From assembly GCA_035314825.1 (NCBI GenBank), contig DATFYX010000057.1:1-42336 (forward strand): a stretch of 42,336 nt of DNA. The letters run 5' to 3'. The notes under the pieces were generated by a model, which was not told the origin of the DNA, made no database searches, and saw only the letters and a list, made by a program, of their open reading frames with translations. Shown here piece after piece: positions 8,887 through 16,065 of this stretch. How positions within the stretch are numbered: the first letter of the stretch is position 1; every line of letters begins with the position of its first letter. Both the position numbers and the translations under genes were made by a program. Source of the stretch: Candidatus Eremiobacteraceae bacterium (GTDB lineage Bacteria > Vulcanimicrobiota > Vulcanimicrobiia > Eremiobacterales > Eremiobacteraceae).

Positions 8887-9696
8887 ATGAGCACCGCCGC
8901 CGGATCCGTCGAATCCGCGCCAGCTCCCATCTCAGTCCGGCGAGAACTCCTCGCGCACTCGATCGTGTTCGTGCTGGGGTTCACGCTGGTCTTCGTGCTG
9001 GCCGGTGCGTCGGCGAGCGCGCTCGGCGCGCTGTTCAAAGAGCACCAAGTGCTCATCGCGCGCGTCATCGGCGTCGTCATCATCCTTCTCGGACTCAACA
9101 TGATGGGCCTGTTCCGCATCCCATTCCTCGCTATGGATAAGCGTTTGCATTTCGCGCACACCTCCACGTCGTATCCTGCGACACTGGTGGCAGGGATCGG
9201 CTTTGCGGCCGGCTGGTCGCCGTGCATCGGGCCGGTGCTCGCGGCTGTGATCGCGCTCGCAGGCAGCACGAGCAGCGTCGGGCTCGGCGTGGCGTATCTG
9301 CTCGTCTATTCGCTCGGCTTGGGGATCCCGTTCATCTTGACCGGACTAGCGCTCAACTACGTGCTGCCCGTTCTCAAACGCTTCAGACGATATCTGCACG
9401 CCATCGAGATCGTCGCCGGCACGATCGTGATCGGCATGGGTCTCATCCTCGTCACCAATTCGTTCTTGCGCTTCACCGGTTTCCTGTACAAAGAATTTCC
9501 CGCGCTCGCCAACGTCGGCACGGGGCCGGACCTCGGCGGCGGCGCGCTCACCTTTGGGGCCGTGTTCCTCGCCGGCGTCGTATCCTTCATCTCGCCGTGC
9601 GTGCTGCCGCTCGTGCCCGCGTACATCTCGCTGCTCACGGGGCGCAGGCTTGAAACGCTGGTGGACGCGTATGAGGTCAGGCCTGCATCCGCGTAG
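8887..9696 (+). CDS. ccdA: CcdA/DsbD-type thiol-disulfide membrane transporter, apparently circularly permuted
   Basis: A 269-residue protein with six hydrophobic helices belonging to the CcdA/DsbD transmembrane family, which carries reducing power across the membrane for cytochrome c maturation or disulfide reduction. The two redox cysteines sit in GWSPCIGP (Cys113) and FISPCVLPLVPAY (Cys238). In normal CcdA the SPCVLP helix is the first membrane helix. Here the protein opens with what is normally the segment after it (RRELLAHSIVFVLGF, then ASASALG) and closes with the SPCVLP helix plus the SLLTG linker. This is a circular permutation with its break in the cytoplasmic loop between normal helices 1 and 2. 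Arg-rich ends (VRRE, GRRLE) fit both termini being cytoplasmic. ATG 8887 follows AAGGA. The gene lies between lgt and lspA. Confidence 0.88.
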   Translation: MSTAAGSVESAPAPISVRRELLAHSIVFVLGFTLVFVLAGASASALGALFKEHQVLIARVIGVVIILLGLNMMGLFRIPFLAMDKRLHFAHTSTSYPATLVAGIGFAAGWSPCIGPVLAAVIALAGSTSSVGLGVAYLLVYSLGLGIPFILTGLALNYVLPVLKRFRRYLHAIEIVAGTIVIGMGLILVTNSFLRFTGFLYKEFPALANVGTGPDLGGGALTFGAVFLAGVVSFISPCVLPLVPAYISLLTGRRLETLVDAYEVRPASA

Positions 9697-9709
9697 AACC
9701 GTCAGCGAC

Positions 9710-10228
9710 ATGTCGTTCGTGTTCTTCTTGGTGGCAGCGCTCGTCGTCGGGCTCGACCAACTCACCAAACACGCCATCGCGACGCACTTCTTGCCCGATG
9801 AGAGCCGCATCGTCATACCGCACGTGCTGTGGCTCACCTACGTGCAGAACCACCGCGGTGCGTTCGGGATGTTCGGCTCGCACCCGCTGCTCTTGGCCGG
9901 CTTCGCCTTGGCGGTCGTGTTGGTGTTCTATTACTGGTACCGCCAGGAAGGCGCGACGCTGCTCACCCACACGGCGTTCGGCCTGATACTCGGCGGCGCC
10001 GTCGGGAATATCCTCGATCGCGTGCGCCTCGGCTACGTCATCGACTTCATCGATTTCAAGACGACCGGCTATCCGGTTTTCAACGTAGCCGATTCATCGA
10101 TCACCATCGGCGTGGCCTTGCTGCTGCTGCGCATCCTGGTGCACGAACGCAGACAGCAAGCCGCCGCCGCGCCGGCCGCGCAAGCCGTGTCCCCGCCGCT
10201 GTCCGAACGCAGTCCAGCGGAGCCGTGA
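9710..10228 (+). CDS. lspA: Signal peptidase II (lipoprotein signal peptidase)
   Basis: A 172-residue, four-helix inner-membrane aspartyl protease that removes the signal peptide of diacylglyceryl-modified lipoproteins. Catalytic aspartates are Asp112 in GNILDRVRLGYVIDFID and Asp128 in FNVADSS. The early VGLDQLTKH motif and the NHRGAFG segment also fit the family. I chose ATG 9710 because the protein then begins directly with the first hydrophobic helix; the frame is open further upstream, but there it overlaps ccdA. The Ala/Pro-rich tail (about 145-172) is longer than usual. The stop overlaps the GTG start of the pseudouridine synthase. It acts directly after Lgt, encoded one gene away on the other strand. 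Confidence 0.95.
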   Translation: MSFVFFLVAALVVGLDQLTKHAIATHFLPDESRIVIPHVLWLTYVQNHRGAFGMFGSHPLLLAGFALAVVLVFYYWYRQEGATLLTHTAFGLILGGAVGNILDRVRLGYVIDFIDFKTTGYPVFNVADSSITIGVALLLLRILVHERRQQAAAAPAAQAVSPPLSERSPAEP

Positions 10229-11199
10229 GCCAGACCGTCGCGTTCACGGCGACGGACACCGAGGCGGGCGGGCGCTTGGACGCGGTGCTGGCGACACGCA
10301 CGCAGCGCTCGCGCGCCGAGATGTCCGCGCTGATCCGATCCGGTATGGTGCGCATCGACGGCCGTCCGGCCAAACCGGCGCATCACCTCAAGCCGGGCGA
10401 ACGCGTCGAAGCGGTCGTGCCCGATCGCGGCGTCCGCGAACCCGGACCAGAGAACATCCCGCTCGCCATCCTGTACGACGACGCCGATATCGCGGTCGTC
10501 GACAAGCCCGCCGGCATGGCGACGCATCCCGCGCCGGGCAGCCGGTCGGGAACGCTCGTCAACGCGCTGCTCGCGCGCATGGGCTCGCTGCCCGCGCTCG
10601 GCGACTCGGCGCGCCCCGGCATCGTGCATCGCCTCGACAAAGACACCTCGGGTTTGCTCGTCGTCGCGAAAAGCGAGCGCGCGATGCGCGCGCTGTCCGC
10701 TGCGATCGCCGCGCACCACGTCGAACGCGAATACGACGCCGTCGTCTGGGGCGTGCCGCCGGCGGACAGCGGCTCGATCGACGCGCCGCTCGCGCGTGAT
10801 CCCGCGTCGCGCACACGCTTCGCGGTACGGCACGAAGGCAAACCCGCGGTCACGCATTATCGGACGGTCGAGACGTACGAGGTCGGGCCGCAGCGCTCTG
10901 CTCGGTCGAGCAAACTCGACCGCTCGAAGGCAGCTCGGGCGGCGCTGTTGCGCGTGACGCTGGAGACGGGGCGCACGCATCAGATCCGCGTCCACTGCGC
11001 GGCGATCGGCCACCCGATTGTCGGCGATCCGATCTACGGGGCAGGCTATCCCGGCCTGGGGATCGAGCGCCAGGCGCTGCATGCCGCGAGGTTGCGCTTC
11101 GTGCACCCCGTGAGCGGCGCGCCGTTGTCGTTCGATGCGCCGTGGCCCGACGATTTCGCGGCGCTTGTCGCGCGGATCCGCACGGGCGGCGCGCCATGA
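10225..11199 (+). CDS. rluD: RluA/RluD-family 23S rRNA pseudouridine synthase
   Basis: A 324-residue enzyme converting uridines in 23S rRNA to pseudouridine. An N-terminal S4 RNA-binding domain (about 15-65) is followed by the catalytic domain, with HRLDKDTSG (catalytic Asp138) and the late GRTHQIRVH motif. Start GTG 10225 overlaps the lspA stop (GTGA). RluD is the commonest member next to lspA, as in Firmicutes, but the exact target site cannot be told from sequence. Unusual: between the VETYEV strand and the LLRVTLETG strand there is an extra Arg/Ser/Lys-rich stretch (about residues 222-238) encoded by a perfect inverted repeat, which looks like a palindromic element read in frame. The stop overlaps the tgt start (ATGA). 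Confidence 0.93.
   Translation: MSQTVAFTATDTEAGGRLDAVLATRTQRSRAEMSALIRSGMVRIDGRPAKPAHHLKPGERVEAVVPDRGVREPGPENIPLAILYDDADIAVVDKPAGMATHPAPGSRSGTLVNALLARMGSLPALGDSARPGIVHRLDKDTSGLLVVAKSERAMRALSAAIAAHHVEREYDAVVWGVPPADSGSIDAPLARDPASRTRFAVRHEGKPAVTHYRTVETYEVGPQRSARSSKLDRSKAARAALLRVTLETGRTHQIRVHCAAIGHPIVGDPIYGAGYPGLGIERQALHAARLRFVHPVSGAPLSFDAPWPDDFAALVARIRTGGAP
10903..10922. repeat. Perfect 8-bp inverted repeat inside the pseudouridine synthase gene
   Basis: The arms CGGTCGAG and CTCGACCG are separated by CAAA. They encode part of an extra RSSKLDRS-like stretch that standard RluD proteins lack, so this may be a small palindromic insertion that kept the reading frame. I saw no second copy in the window. 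Confidence 0.6.
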
Positions 11200-12323
11200 A
11201 CGTCAGCGTGGGCGCCTTCACGCTCGAGGCCACCGACGGCGCCGCCCGAGCCGGCACGCTGCGCACGGCGCACGGCGATGTGCAGACGCCTATCTTCATG
11301 CCCGTCGGCACGCAAGCCAGCGTCAAGGGCCTGACGCCCGACGAGCTGGTGGCCAGCGGCGCACACATCGTGCTGGCCAACGCCTATCATCTGTATCTGC
11401 GACCCGGCGCTGAGGTGATCGAACGCGCCGGCGGACTGCACGCGTTCATGAGCTGGCCCGGTGCGATCCTCACCGACAGCGGCGGCTTTCAGGTGTTCTC
11501 GCTCGCGACGCTCGGGTCGGTCGACGACGAAGGCTATCACTTCGCGTCGCATCTCGACGGCACGCGCCACACCTTCACGCCGGAGTCGGTGGTGCGGCTG
11601 CAAGAGCGCCTCGGCAGCGACATCGCGATGGTGCTTGACGACGTCGCGCCGGCCGGCGTGGACGAGTCGCGCGCGCGCGAAGCGGCGCAGCGGACACTGC
11701 GCTGGGCCGAGCGCGCCAAACGCGCGCGCACCCGCGACGATCAGCTGACCTTCGCCATCGTCCAAGGCTCGACGTTCGAGGCGTTGCGCCGCGAGAACGC
11801 GCGCGCGCTGGCGGCGCTCGATTTTCCAGGCTATGCGATCGGCGGGCTGTGGGTCGGCGAAGCCAAGAGCCGCGGCCTCGAGATGGTCGAGATCGCCGCG
11901 GCGCAGCTGCCGGCCGGCAAGCCGCGCTACGTCATGGGGGTCGGCACGCCTGAAGATATGCTCGCGTGCATCGGCCGCGGCGTGGACATGTTCGACTGCG
12001 TGTATCCGACGCGCAGCGCCCGGCACGCGCTCGCGCTCACGGCCGGCGGCCGACTGAACCTGCGCAACGCCCGCTATACGACTGACTTCGGGCCGCTTGA
12101 TCCGGCCTGCTCGTGCCCGACCTGCAAACGCTTCTCGCGCGCATATCTCGCGCATTGCTTCCGCGCGAACGAATCGCTCGCGCCGCGGCTGGTGAGCCTG
12201 CACAACGTGTGGATGTTGGAGCAGTTGAGCGCGGCGGCGCGCGCGGCGATCATCGACGGCCGTTTTTCGAACTGGCGGACCGGCGTGATGGAGTCGCTGG
12301 GCGCGAAGCCGGCCGAAGGATAA
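11196..12323 (+). CDS. tgt: tRNA-guanine(34) transglycosylase
   Basis: A 375-residue enzyme that swaps guanine for the queuosine precursor preQ1 at the wobble position of tRNAs with GUN anticodons. Visible landmarks are LTDSGGFQVFSL (general acid/base Asp94), the FAIVQGS segment, GGLWVGE, the nucleophile region MFDCVYPTR, and the zinc-binding CSCPTCKRFSRAYLAH. Length is normal for the bacterial enzyme. ATG 11196 overlaps the stop of the upstream gene by ATGA; the frame is open upstream, but only as a shadow. It lies 12 bp before yggS. No queuosine biosynthesis genes or queA are visible here. Confidence 0.96.
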   Translation: MNVSVGAFTLEATDGAARAGTLRTAHGDVQTPIFMPVGTQASVKGLTPDELVASGAHIVLANAYHLYLRPGAEVIERAGGLHAFMSWPGAILTDSGGFQVFSLATLGSVDDEGYHFASHLDGTRHTFTPESVVRLQERLGSDIAMVLDDVAPAGVDESRAREAAQRTLRWAERAKRARTRDDQLTFAIVQGSTFEALRRENARALAALDFPGYAIGGLWVGEAKSRGLEMVEIAAAQLPAGKPRYVMGVGTPEDMLACIGRGVDMFDCVYPTRSARHALALTAGGRLNLRNARYTTDFGPLDPACSCPTCKRFSRAYLAHCFRANESLAPRLVSLHNVWMLEQLSAAARAAIIDGRFSNWRTGVMESLGAKPAEG

Positions 12324-12335
12324 CTGGCCCGCACC

Positions 12336-13073
12336 TTGGAACGAATCGAACGTGTGAGTGATGCCGAAGCCGGTGCGCCGGTTCGGGATGTCGCGCGGGC
12401 CCTGCGGGAGCTGCGCGGACGAATCGAACGGGCGTGCGCGCTCGCCGGCAGGGACGCATCCGCAGTCCGCGTCCTTGCAGTCACCAAAGGCTTCGGGCCG
12501 GAGGCGATCGAGGCGGCTATCGAGGCGAATATCGCAGATATCGGCGAGAACTATTACCAGGAAGCGCAGGCGAAATTCGCCCGCGTCGTCTGGCCTTCGC
12601 GCTGCACGCGCCATTTCATCGGCCGGATCCAAAGCAACAAGGCGCGCAAGATCGCGGCTTTGTTCGATGTCGTCCAGACCATCGACGGCATCGAGCTCGG
12701 CCACGCGCTCGACCGCGGCGCACGCGAGGCGGGCAAGACGCTCGACGTCTTGATCCAGGTCAACGTCGCGCATGATGACCGCAACGGTGTCGCACCCGAA
12801 CAGGTCGGGATGCTGGGCAACGAATTGGCGGCGTTGGCGCATCTGCGTCTGCGCGGCGTCATGGCGGTAGGCCCGGCCGACACGTCGCAGTCGCCGGCGG
12901 CGTTCAAACACGCGGCGGCAGCGTACGACGAGCTCGCGCGCGCGCATCGCGCGGTCGATCTGCTCTCGATGGGCATGTCGGGAGATCTCGAAGCGGCGGT
13001 GGCCAGCGGTGCGACGATGGTGCGCGTGGGCACCGCGTTGTTCGGGCAGCGCCCCGCGAAAGGCAAGGTATAA
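12336..13073 (+). CDS. yggS: YggS-family pyridoxal phosphate homeostasis protein
   Basis: A 245-residue single-domain PLP-binding protein that buffers cellular pyridoxal phosphate (PLPBP/YggS/YlmE family). Lys51 in LAVTKG is the expected PLP Schiff-base lysine. Other family motifs are ADIGENYYQEA, HFIGRIQSNK and the phosphate-binding SMGMSGDLEAAVASGATMVRVGTALFG. The first 22 residues before the family core look non-conserved. The longest start is TTG 12336; GTG 12354 is an alternative, so the start is uncertain. It precedes sepF by 5 bp, the same order as ylmE-ylmF in Firmicutes and the comparable pair in Actinobacteria. Confidence 0.93.
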   Translation: MERIERVSDAEAGAPVRDVARALRELRGRIERACALAGRDASAVRVLAVTKGFGPEAIEAAIEANIADIGENYYQEAQAKFARVVWPSRCTRHFIGRIQSNKARKIAALFDVVQTIDGIELGHALDRGAREAGKTLDVLIQVNVAHDDRNGVAPEQVGMLGNELAALAHLRLRGVMAVGPADTSQSPAAFKHAAAAYDELARAHRAVDLLSMGMSGDLEAAVASGATMVRVGTALFGQRPAKGKV

Positions 13074-13078
13074 CGCTC

Positions 13079-13480
13079 ATGGGTGTTTGGTCGAGCATCG
13101 TCAACTCGATCGGGTTCAGGGACTCCGACGAGTTCGAGGATGACCTGTTCGACGACGAAGGCAAGCCCAAAGTCGTCCCGATCAACGACGCGCGCGGCGC
13201 GCGCCGGATCGGCGTGTCCGTCTTCCACCCCAGGCAGTACGAGGAGGTGACGGACATCGCGGACAACCTGCGCGCCCGCTTGCTCGTCGTCGTCAACCTC
13301 GTGGGCGCGGACCGGGCGCTGTCGCAGCGCGTCATCGACTTCCTCAGCGGGGTCGTCTATACGCTCGACGGCAAGATGCAGCGCCTGTCCGAGGGAATCT
13401 TCCTCTTCGTGCCGAGCAACGTCCAGGTCAACTCCAAAGAACCGGAGCAGGCTGTGGGCGGCTCGTACGAGGCGTGGTAG
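13079..13480 (+). CDS. sepF: Cell division protein SepF
   Basis: A 133-residue cytoplasmic protein that anchors FtsZ to the membrane and bundles it at the septum. An N-terminal segment (MGVWSSIVNSIGF) is the expected amphipathic membrane-binding helix, followed by an acidic linker (DSDEFEDDLFDDEG) and the conserved SepF core (about 43-120), with VFHPRQYEEVTDIADNLR, the VVNLVG strand and DFLSGVVYTLDGKMQRLSEGIFLFVP. Length is normal to short. SepF is characteristic of Terrabacteria (Firmicutes, Actinobacteria, Cyanobacteria) and some archaea. It sits between yggS and divIVA. The usual membrane partner ylmG is missing between them. Confidence 0.94.
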   Translation: MGVWSSIVNSIGFRDSDEFEDDLFDDEGKPKVVPINDARGARRIGVSVFHPRQYEEVTDIADNLRARLLVVVNLVGADRALSQRVIDFLSGVVYTLDGKMQRLSEGIFLFVPSNVQVNSKEPEQAVGGSYEAW

Positions 13481-13494
13481 CCGGAGAGCAGGCC

Positions 13495-14022
13495 ATGAAG
13501 ATCACACCAGTCGACATCCAGCACAAGCAGTTCAAGAAAGCGCTGCAGGGGTACGCGCGCGAAGAGGTAGACTCGTTCCTCGACGAGATCATCGAGACGC
13601 TCGAGGTCGAGATCGACGAGCGCGCCAAGCTCGAGGCGCGCGTGGGCGAGCTGCAGGAGAAAGTCGCGCAGTACAAGGCGATGGAGGAGAGCCTTCAGAG
13701 CGCCCTGGTGCTCGCGCAGCGCACGGCCGACGAGGTCAAGGCCTCAGCCCACAAAGAAGCCGATCTCGTCAAGCAGAGCGCCAAACTCGACCTCGAACAG
13801 GTGTTGGCGGACGTGCGCACGCACATCGCCGATGCCAAGCGCGAGCTGCAGCGCCACAACGATCAGGTGGCCGCGGTCAAACAGAATCTACGGGCGTTCT
13901 TGGCGCGCCACAGCGCGCTGCTCGACGAAGAGGTCGCTGCCGCGCGAGACGGCGGAATGGTTCCGTCGATCCCGCTGCCCTCGGATACCGAGCACGACAT
14001 CATCATGCGCGAGTCTTCATAA
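13495..14022 (+). CDS. divIVA: DivIVA-domain protein
   Basis: A 175-residue coiled-coil protein. The N-terminal DivIVA domain (MKITPVDIQHKQFKKALQGY, then EEVDSFLDEI) is followed by a long heptad-rich coiled coil (about 35-140) and a short tail. DivIVA-like proteins bind curved membranes at poles and septa and recruit division or growth factors. ATG 13495 has GGAGAG at a suitable distance and starts exactly at the conserved domain; a longer GTG at 13474 overlaps sepF and is less likely. It is the last gene of the plus-strand division cluster and converges with a small minus-strand gene 7 bp away. Confidence 0.92.
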   Translation: MKITPVDIQHKQFKKALQGYAREEVDSFLDEIIETLEVEIDERAKLEARVGELQEKVAQYKAMEESLQSALVLAQRTADEVKASAHKEADLVKQSAKLDLEQVLADVRTHIADAKRELQRHNDQVAAVKQNLRAFLARHSALLDEEVAAARDGGMVPSIPLPSDTEHDIIMRESS

Positions 14023-14029
14023 GACCGCG

Positions 14030-14320
14030 TCAGCGGTACACGCCGAACTCCAGTATCACGGTCCGGCCGCGAAGCACTAACGTCCGGTAGGTGCGCGTCA
14101 GCGCCGTCATGACGAATGCTCTGACGGCCAAACCGGCTCGTACGAGCGACCATGCGCGAGCGCTCAACGTGATCAGATCGAGAGCGGGGGTATGGCCTCC
14201 GGCCGGCACGATCTCATGATCGTCCACGATTTCAGGCGCGTCAGGAGCCGCCGGGGCGTTGGCGCCGTGGGTGAGCACCCGAGCAAGATCATTCGTGCCC
14301 GGAGGCCGGCCGACGCTCAT
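14030..14320 (-). CDS. Small protein of unknown function after the sigma factor
   Basis: A 96-residue product I do not recognise. Its ATG overlaps the sigma factor stop by ATGA, the same coupling as between the neighbouring flagellar genes; this is the main reason to believe it is real. The N-terminal half is Pro/Ala rich and probably disordered. The C-terminal half is basic and hydrophobic (about 50-90), possibly one weakly amphipathic membrane-associated helix. No catalytic motif is visible. It may be a partner or regulator of the sigma factor or flagellum, but that is guesswork from position. Confidence 0.5.
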   Translation of the reverse strand: MSVGRPPGTNDLARVLTHGANAPAAPDAPEIVDDHEIVPAGGHTPALDLITLSARAWSLVRAGLAVRAFVMTALTRTYRTLVLRGRTVILEFGVYR

Positions 14321-15081
14321 ATGTCAGCCGCCAGCAGCTCGAGTTTGGAGCGCAACAAAGCAAGCGCGCGGCCATGCAGCTGGGAGACGCGTTGCTTGCT
14401 CACGCCGAGCACGCGTCCGATCTCGCCGAACGTCGCTTCGCGGCAGTAGAACGCGAGCACGATCGACCGCTCGCGCGGTGGCAGGCCATCGACCGCGGTG
14501 GCGATGACCTCTCGCAGCGCGCGCTCGGCGGTCTCGGACGCAGGATCGCATTGAGGCGAGGCCAGGCGCTCGGAGATCGGCGGGCTCTGCGCGCCTGCAG
14601 ACGGACCATCGATCGACAACGAGCTGTGCTTGCCCGCTTCGTGCACGGCGGCGAGCTTGGATCGGCTCAAACAGGCGGTCCGCGCGGCTTCGCGATCGTT
14701 CGGCGCGTAGCCGGTGCGTTGCGCGACGATCCAGCGCGCCTCCTCGAGCGCTCGGGCATCGCGACGCACGCGTTCGGGCACCGCATCCATGCGGCGCAAG
14801 CCGTTGAGCATCGCGCCGCGCACGATGCGACCCGCCCACGACTCGAACGAGACGCCGAACGCCGGGTCGTATCGATCGACCGCGCGCAGCAGGCCGACGC
14901 AGCCGTCGCCGACGAGGTCTTCGTAGCTGAAGTGAGAGGGAAGCCGCCGGCGGACGACCATTGCGATGCGCCGGACTAACGGCATCGCCGCTTCGCAGAG
15001 CCGGTCGCGATCCTCGCGCGAGCGCGTCGCCGCGTGGGTGGCGGCAAGCGCATCGAGCGCGGTGCATGAAAACGCGATCAT
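14317..15081 (-). CDS. fliA: FliA/WhiG-family RNA polymerase sigma factor
   Basis: A 254-residue sigma-70 family protein of the flagellar/WhiG class. Region 2 shows EDLVGDGCVGLLRAVDRYDPAFGVSFESWAGRI and a following R-GAMLNGLR segment. Region 3 starts near the PERVRRDARALEEA motif. Region 4 has LPPRERSIVLAFYCREATFGEIGRVLGVSKQRVSQLHGRAL, a clear helix-turn-helix. In motile bacteria this class transcribes late flagellar genes. Its position behind flgF, flgG and a rod-binding gene supports a flagellar role over a WhiG-like developmental role. No FlgM anti-sigma factor is recognisable beside it. ATG 15081 overlaps the upstream stop (ATGA). Confidence 0.9.
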   Translation of the reverse strand: MIAFSCTALDALAATHAATRSREDRDRLCEAAMPLVRRIAMVVRRRLPSHFSYEDLVGDGCVGLLRAVDRYDPAFGVSFESWAGRIVRGAMLNGLRRMDAVPERVRRDARALEEARWIVAQRTGYAPNDREAARTACLSRSKLAAVHEAGKHSSLSIDGPSAGAQSPPISERLASPQCDPASETAERALREVIATAVDGLPPRERSIVLAFYCREATFGEIGRVLGVSKQRVSQLHGRALALLRSKLELLAADI

Positions 15082-15344
15082 GGTTGACGCGGTGCGAATG
15101 CACGCGCGAGCTCTTCACCCAGCCCAAGACCGCCGTCGCGGGCTAGCGCCAGCGCGAGCGCATCGGTGAACAGCGAATACATCAGACCGTCCGCGCCGGT
15201 GCCGCTGCCCGCATCGCCATCATCGGAATCCCAGCCGCGCATTCGGCCGAGTCCCATGCTTTCGATCAGCGGGCGGATCATCACGGCCTCGAACTGCCGG
15301 CAGGCGTCGAGCAATCGCGGTTCCACGGTGCTACCCGCGCTCAA
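15078..15344 (-). CDS. flgJ: FlgJ-like rod-binding protein (no muramidase domain)
   Basis: An 88-residue protein corresponding to only the N-terminal rod-binding domain of FlgJ: ACRQFEAVMIRPLIESMGLG, an acidic glycine-rich loop, MYSLFTDALALALARDGGLGLGEELARAF. In Proteobacteria FlgJ also has a C-terminal peptidoglycan hydrolase; its absence is usual outside that group. The protein caps or chaperones rod assembly in the periplasm. TTG 15344 overlaps flgG by 14 bp; GTG 15326 is a good alternative start. It is followed by the sigma factor with an ATGA overlap. Confidence 0.8.
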   Translation of the reverse strand: MSAGSTVEPRLLDACRQFEAVMIRPLIESMGLGRMRGWDSDDGDAGSGTGADGLMYSLFTDALALALARDGGLGLGEELARAFAPRQP

Positions 15345-16065
15345 GGTTGTTCGCGAGGCGCAGCATCTCGTCGGCGGCCTGCACGCTTTTCGCGTTAGCC
15401 TCGTACGCGCGCTGCGCCGCGAGCACGGACATCATCGCGTTGACCACATTGATGTTCGCGCGCTCGAGACAATGCTGGCGCAGCTTGCCGAAGCCGCCCG
15501 AGTCGGGCGCGCCGCGCACCACCGGCCCGGCGTCGCGCGAGGCGTAGAACAGACCGTCGTCGCCCAGGCGCAGCGCGGACAGATTCGCAAACGAGCACAA
15601 TCCGATGCGTCCGGCGTCGACCGCAGCGGGTTTGCCGGCGACCCGTGCGTGAATGCGCCCGTCTTGATCGAACGTCACCGACAGCGTGCCGGCCGGCAAG
15701 CGGACGTGCGCGAGCGCGGCATTGTTGGGTAAGCGGAGCATCCCTGCGACATCGCGAGCGAAGTTGCCCGCGCGCGTGTAGGCGACGGCGCCGGAGGCGC
15801 TTCGCACTTCGAATAGTCCTTGGCCGTCGATCGCGAGATCGAAATCGTTGCTGGTCGCATCGAGTTTGCCTTGGGAGAACAGGCGCACGGAGTGCTGCGA
15901 TAGTGCGCCCATGCCGCGGCCATCGGGACCGATCAGCGACGCGAACTCAGGCCGGTCGGCACGAAAGCCGGGCGTGTCGACATTGGAGAGGTTGGCGGCG
16001 ATGATATCGAGCACGTTTTGCTGCGCGGCCATGCCCGACGCGCCTGCGGCTAAAGCGCGGTTCAC
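15331..16065 (-). CDS. flgG: Flagellar basal-body rod protein FlgG
   Basis: A 244-residue distal rod protein of the flagellar basal body. It shows the N-terminal rod/hook helix (GASGMAAQQNVLDIIAANLSNVDTPGF), the FDLAIDGQGLFEV and YTRAGNFARD central motifs, and the C-terminal LERANINVVNAMMSVLAAQRAYEANAKSVQAADEML helix. It is exported by the flagellar type III system and so lacks a signal peptide. GTG 16065 overlaps the stop of the upstream flgF-like gene (GTGA). It is slightly shorter than the 260 residues usual for FlgG; the usual GTVDVAR-type strand looks degenerate. Confidence 0.92.
   Translation of the reverse strand: MNRALAAGASGMAAQQNVLDIIAANLSNVDTPGFRADRPEFASLIGPDGRGMGALSQHSVRLFSQGKLDATSNDFDLAIDGQGLFEVRSASGAVAYTRAGNFARDVAGMLRLPNNAALAHVRLPAGTLSVTFDQDGRIHARVAGKPAAVDAGRIGLCSFANLSALRLGDDGLFYASRDAGPVVRGAPDSGGFGKLRQHCLERANINVVNAMMSVLAAQRAYEANAKSVQAADEMLRLANNLERG

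Noticed and set aside
11046-12947. 633-residue minus-strand open frame
   Set aside because: It lies opposite rluD, tgt and yggS, which have clear motifs. The product is Arg/Ala/His-rich, as expected for an antisense frame in GC-rich DNA.
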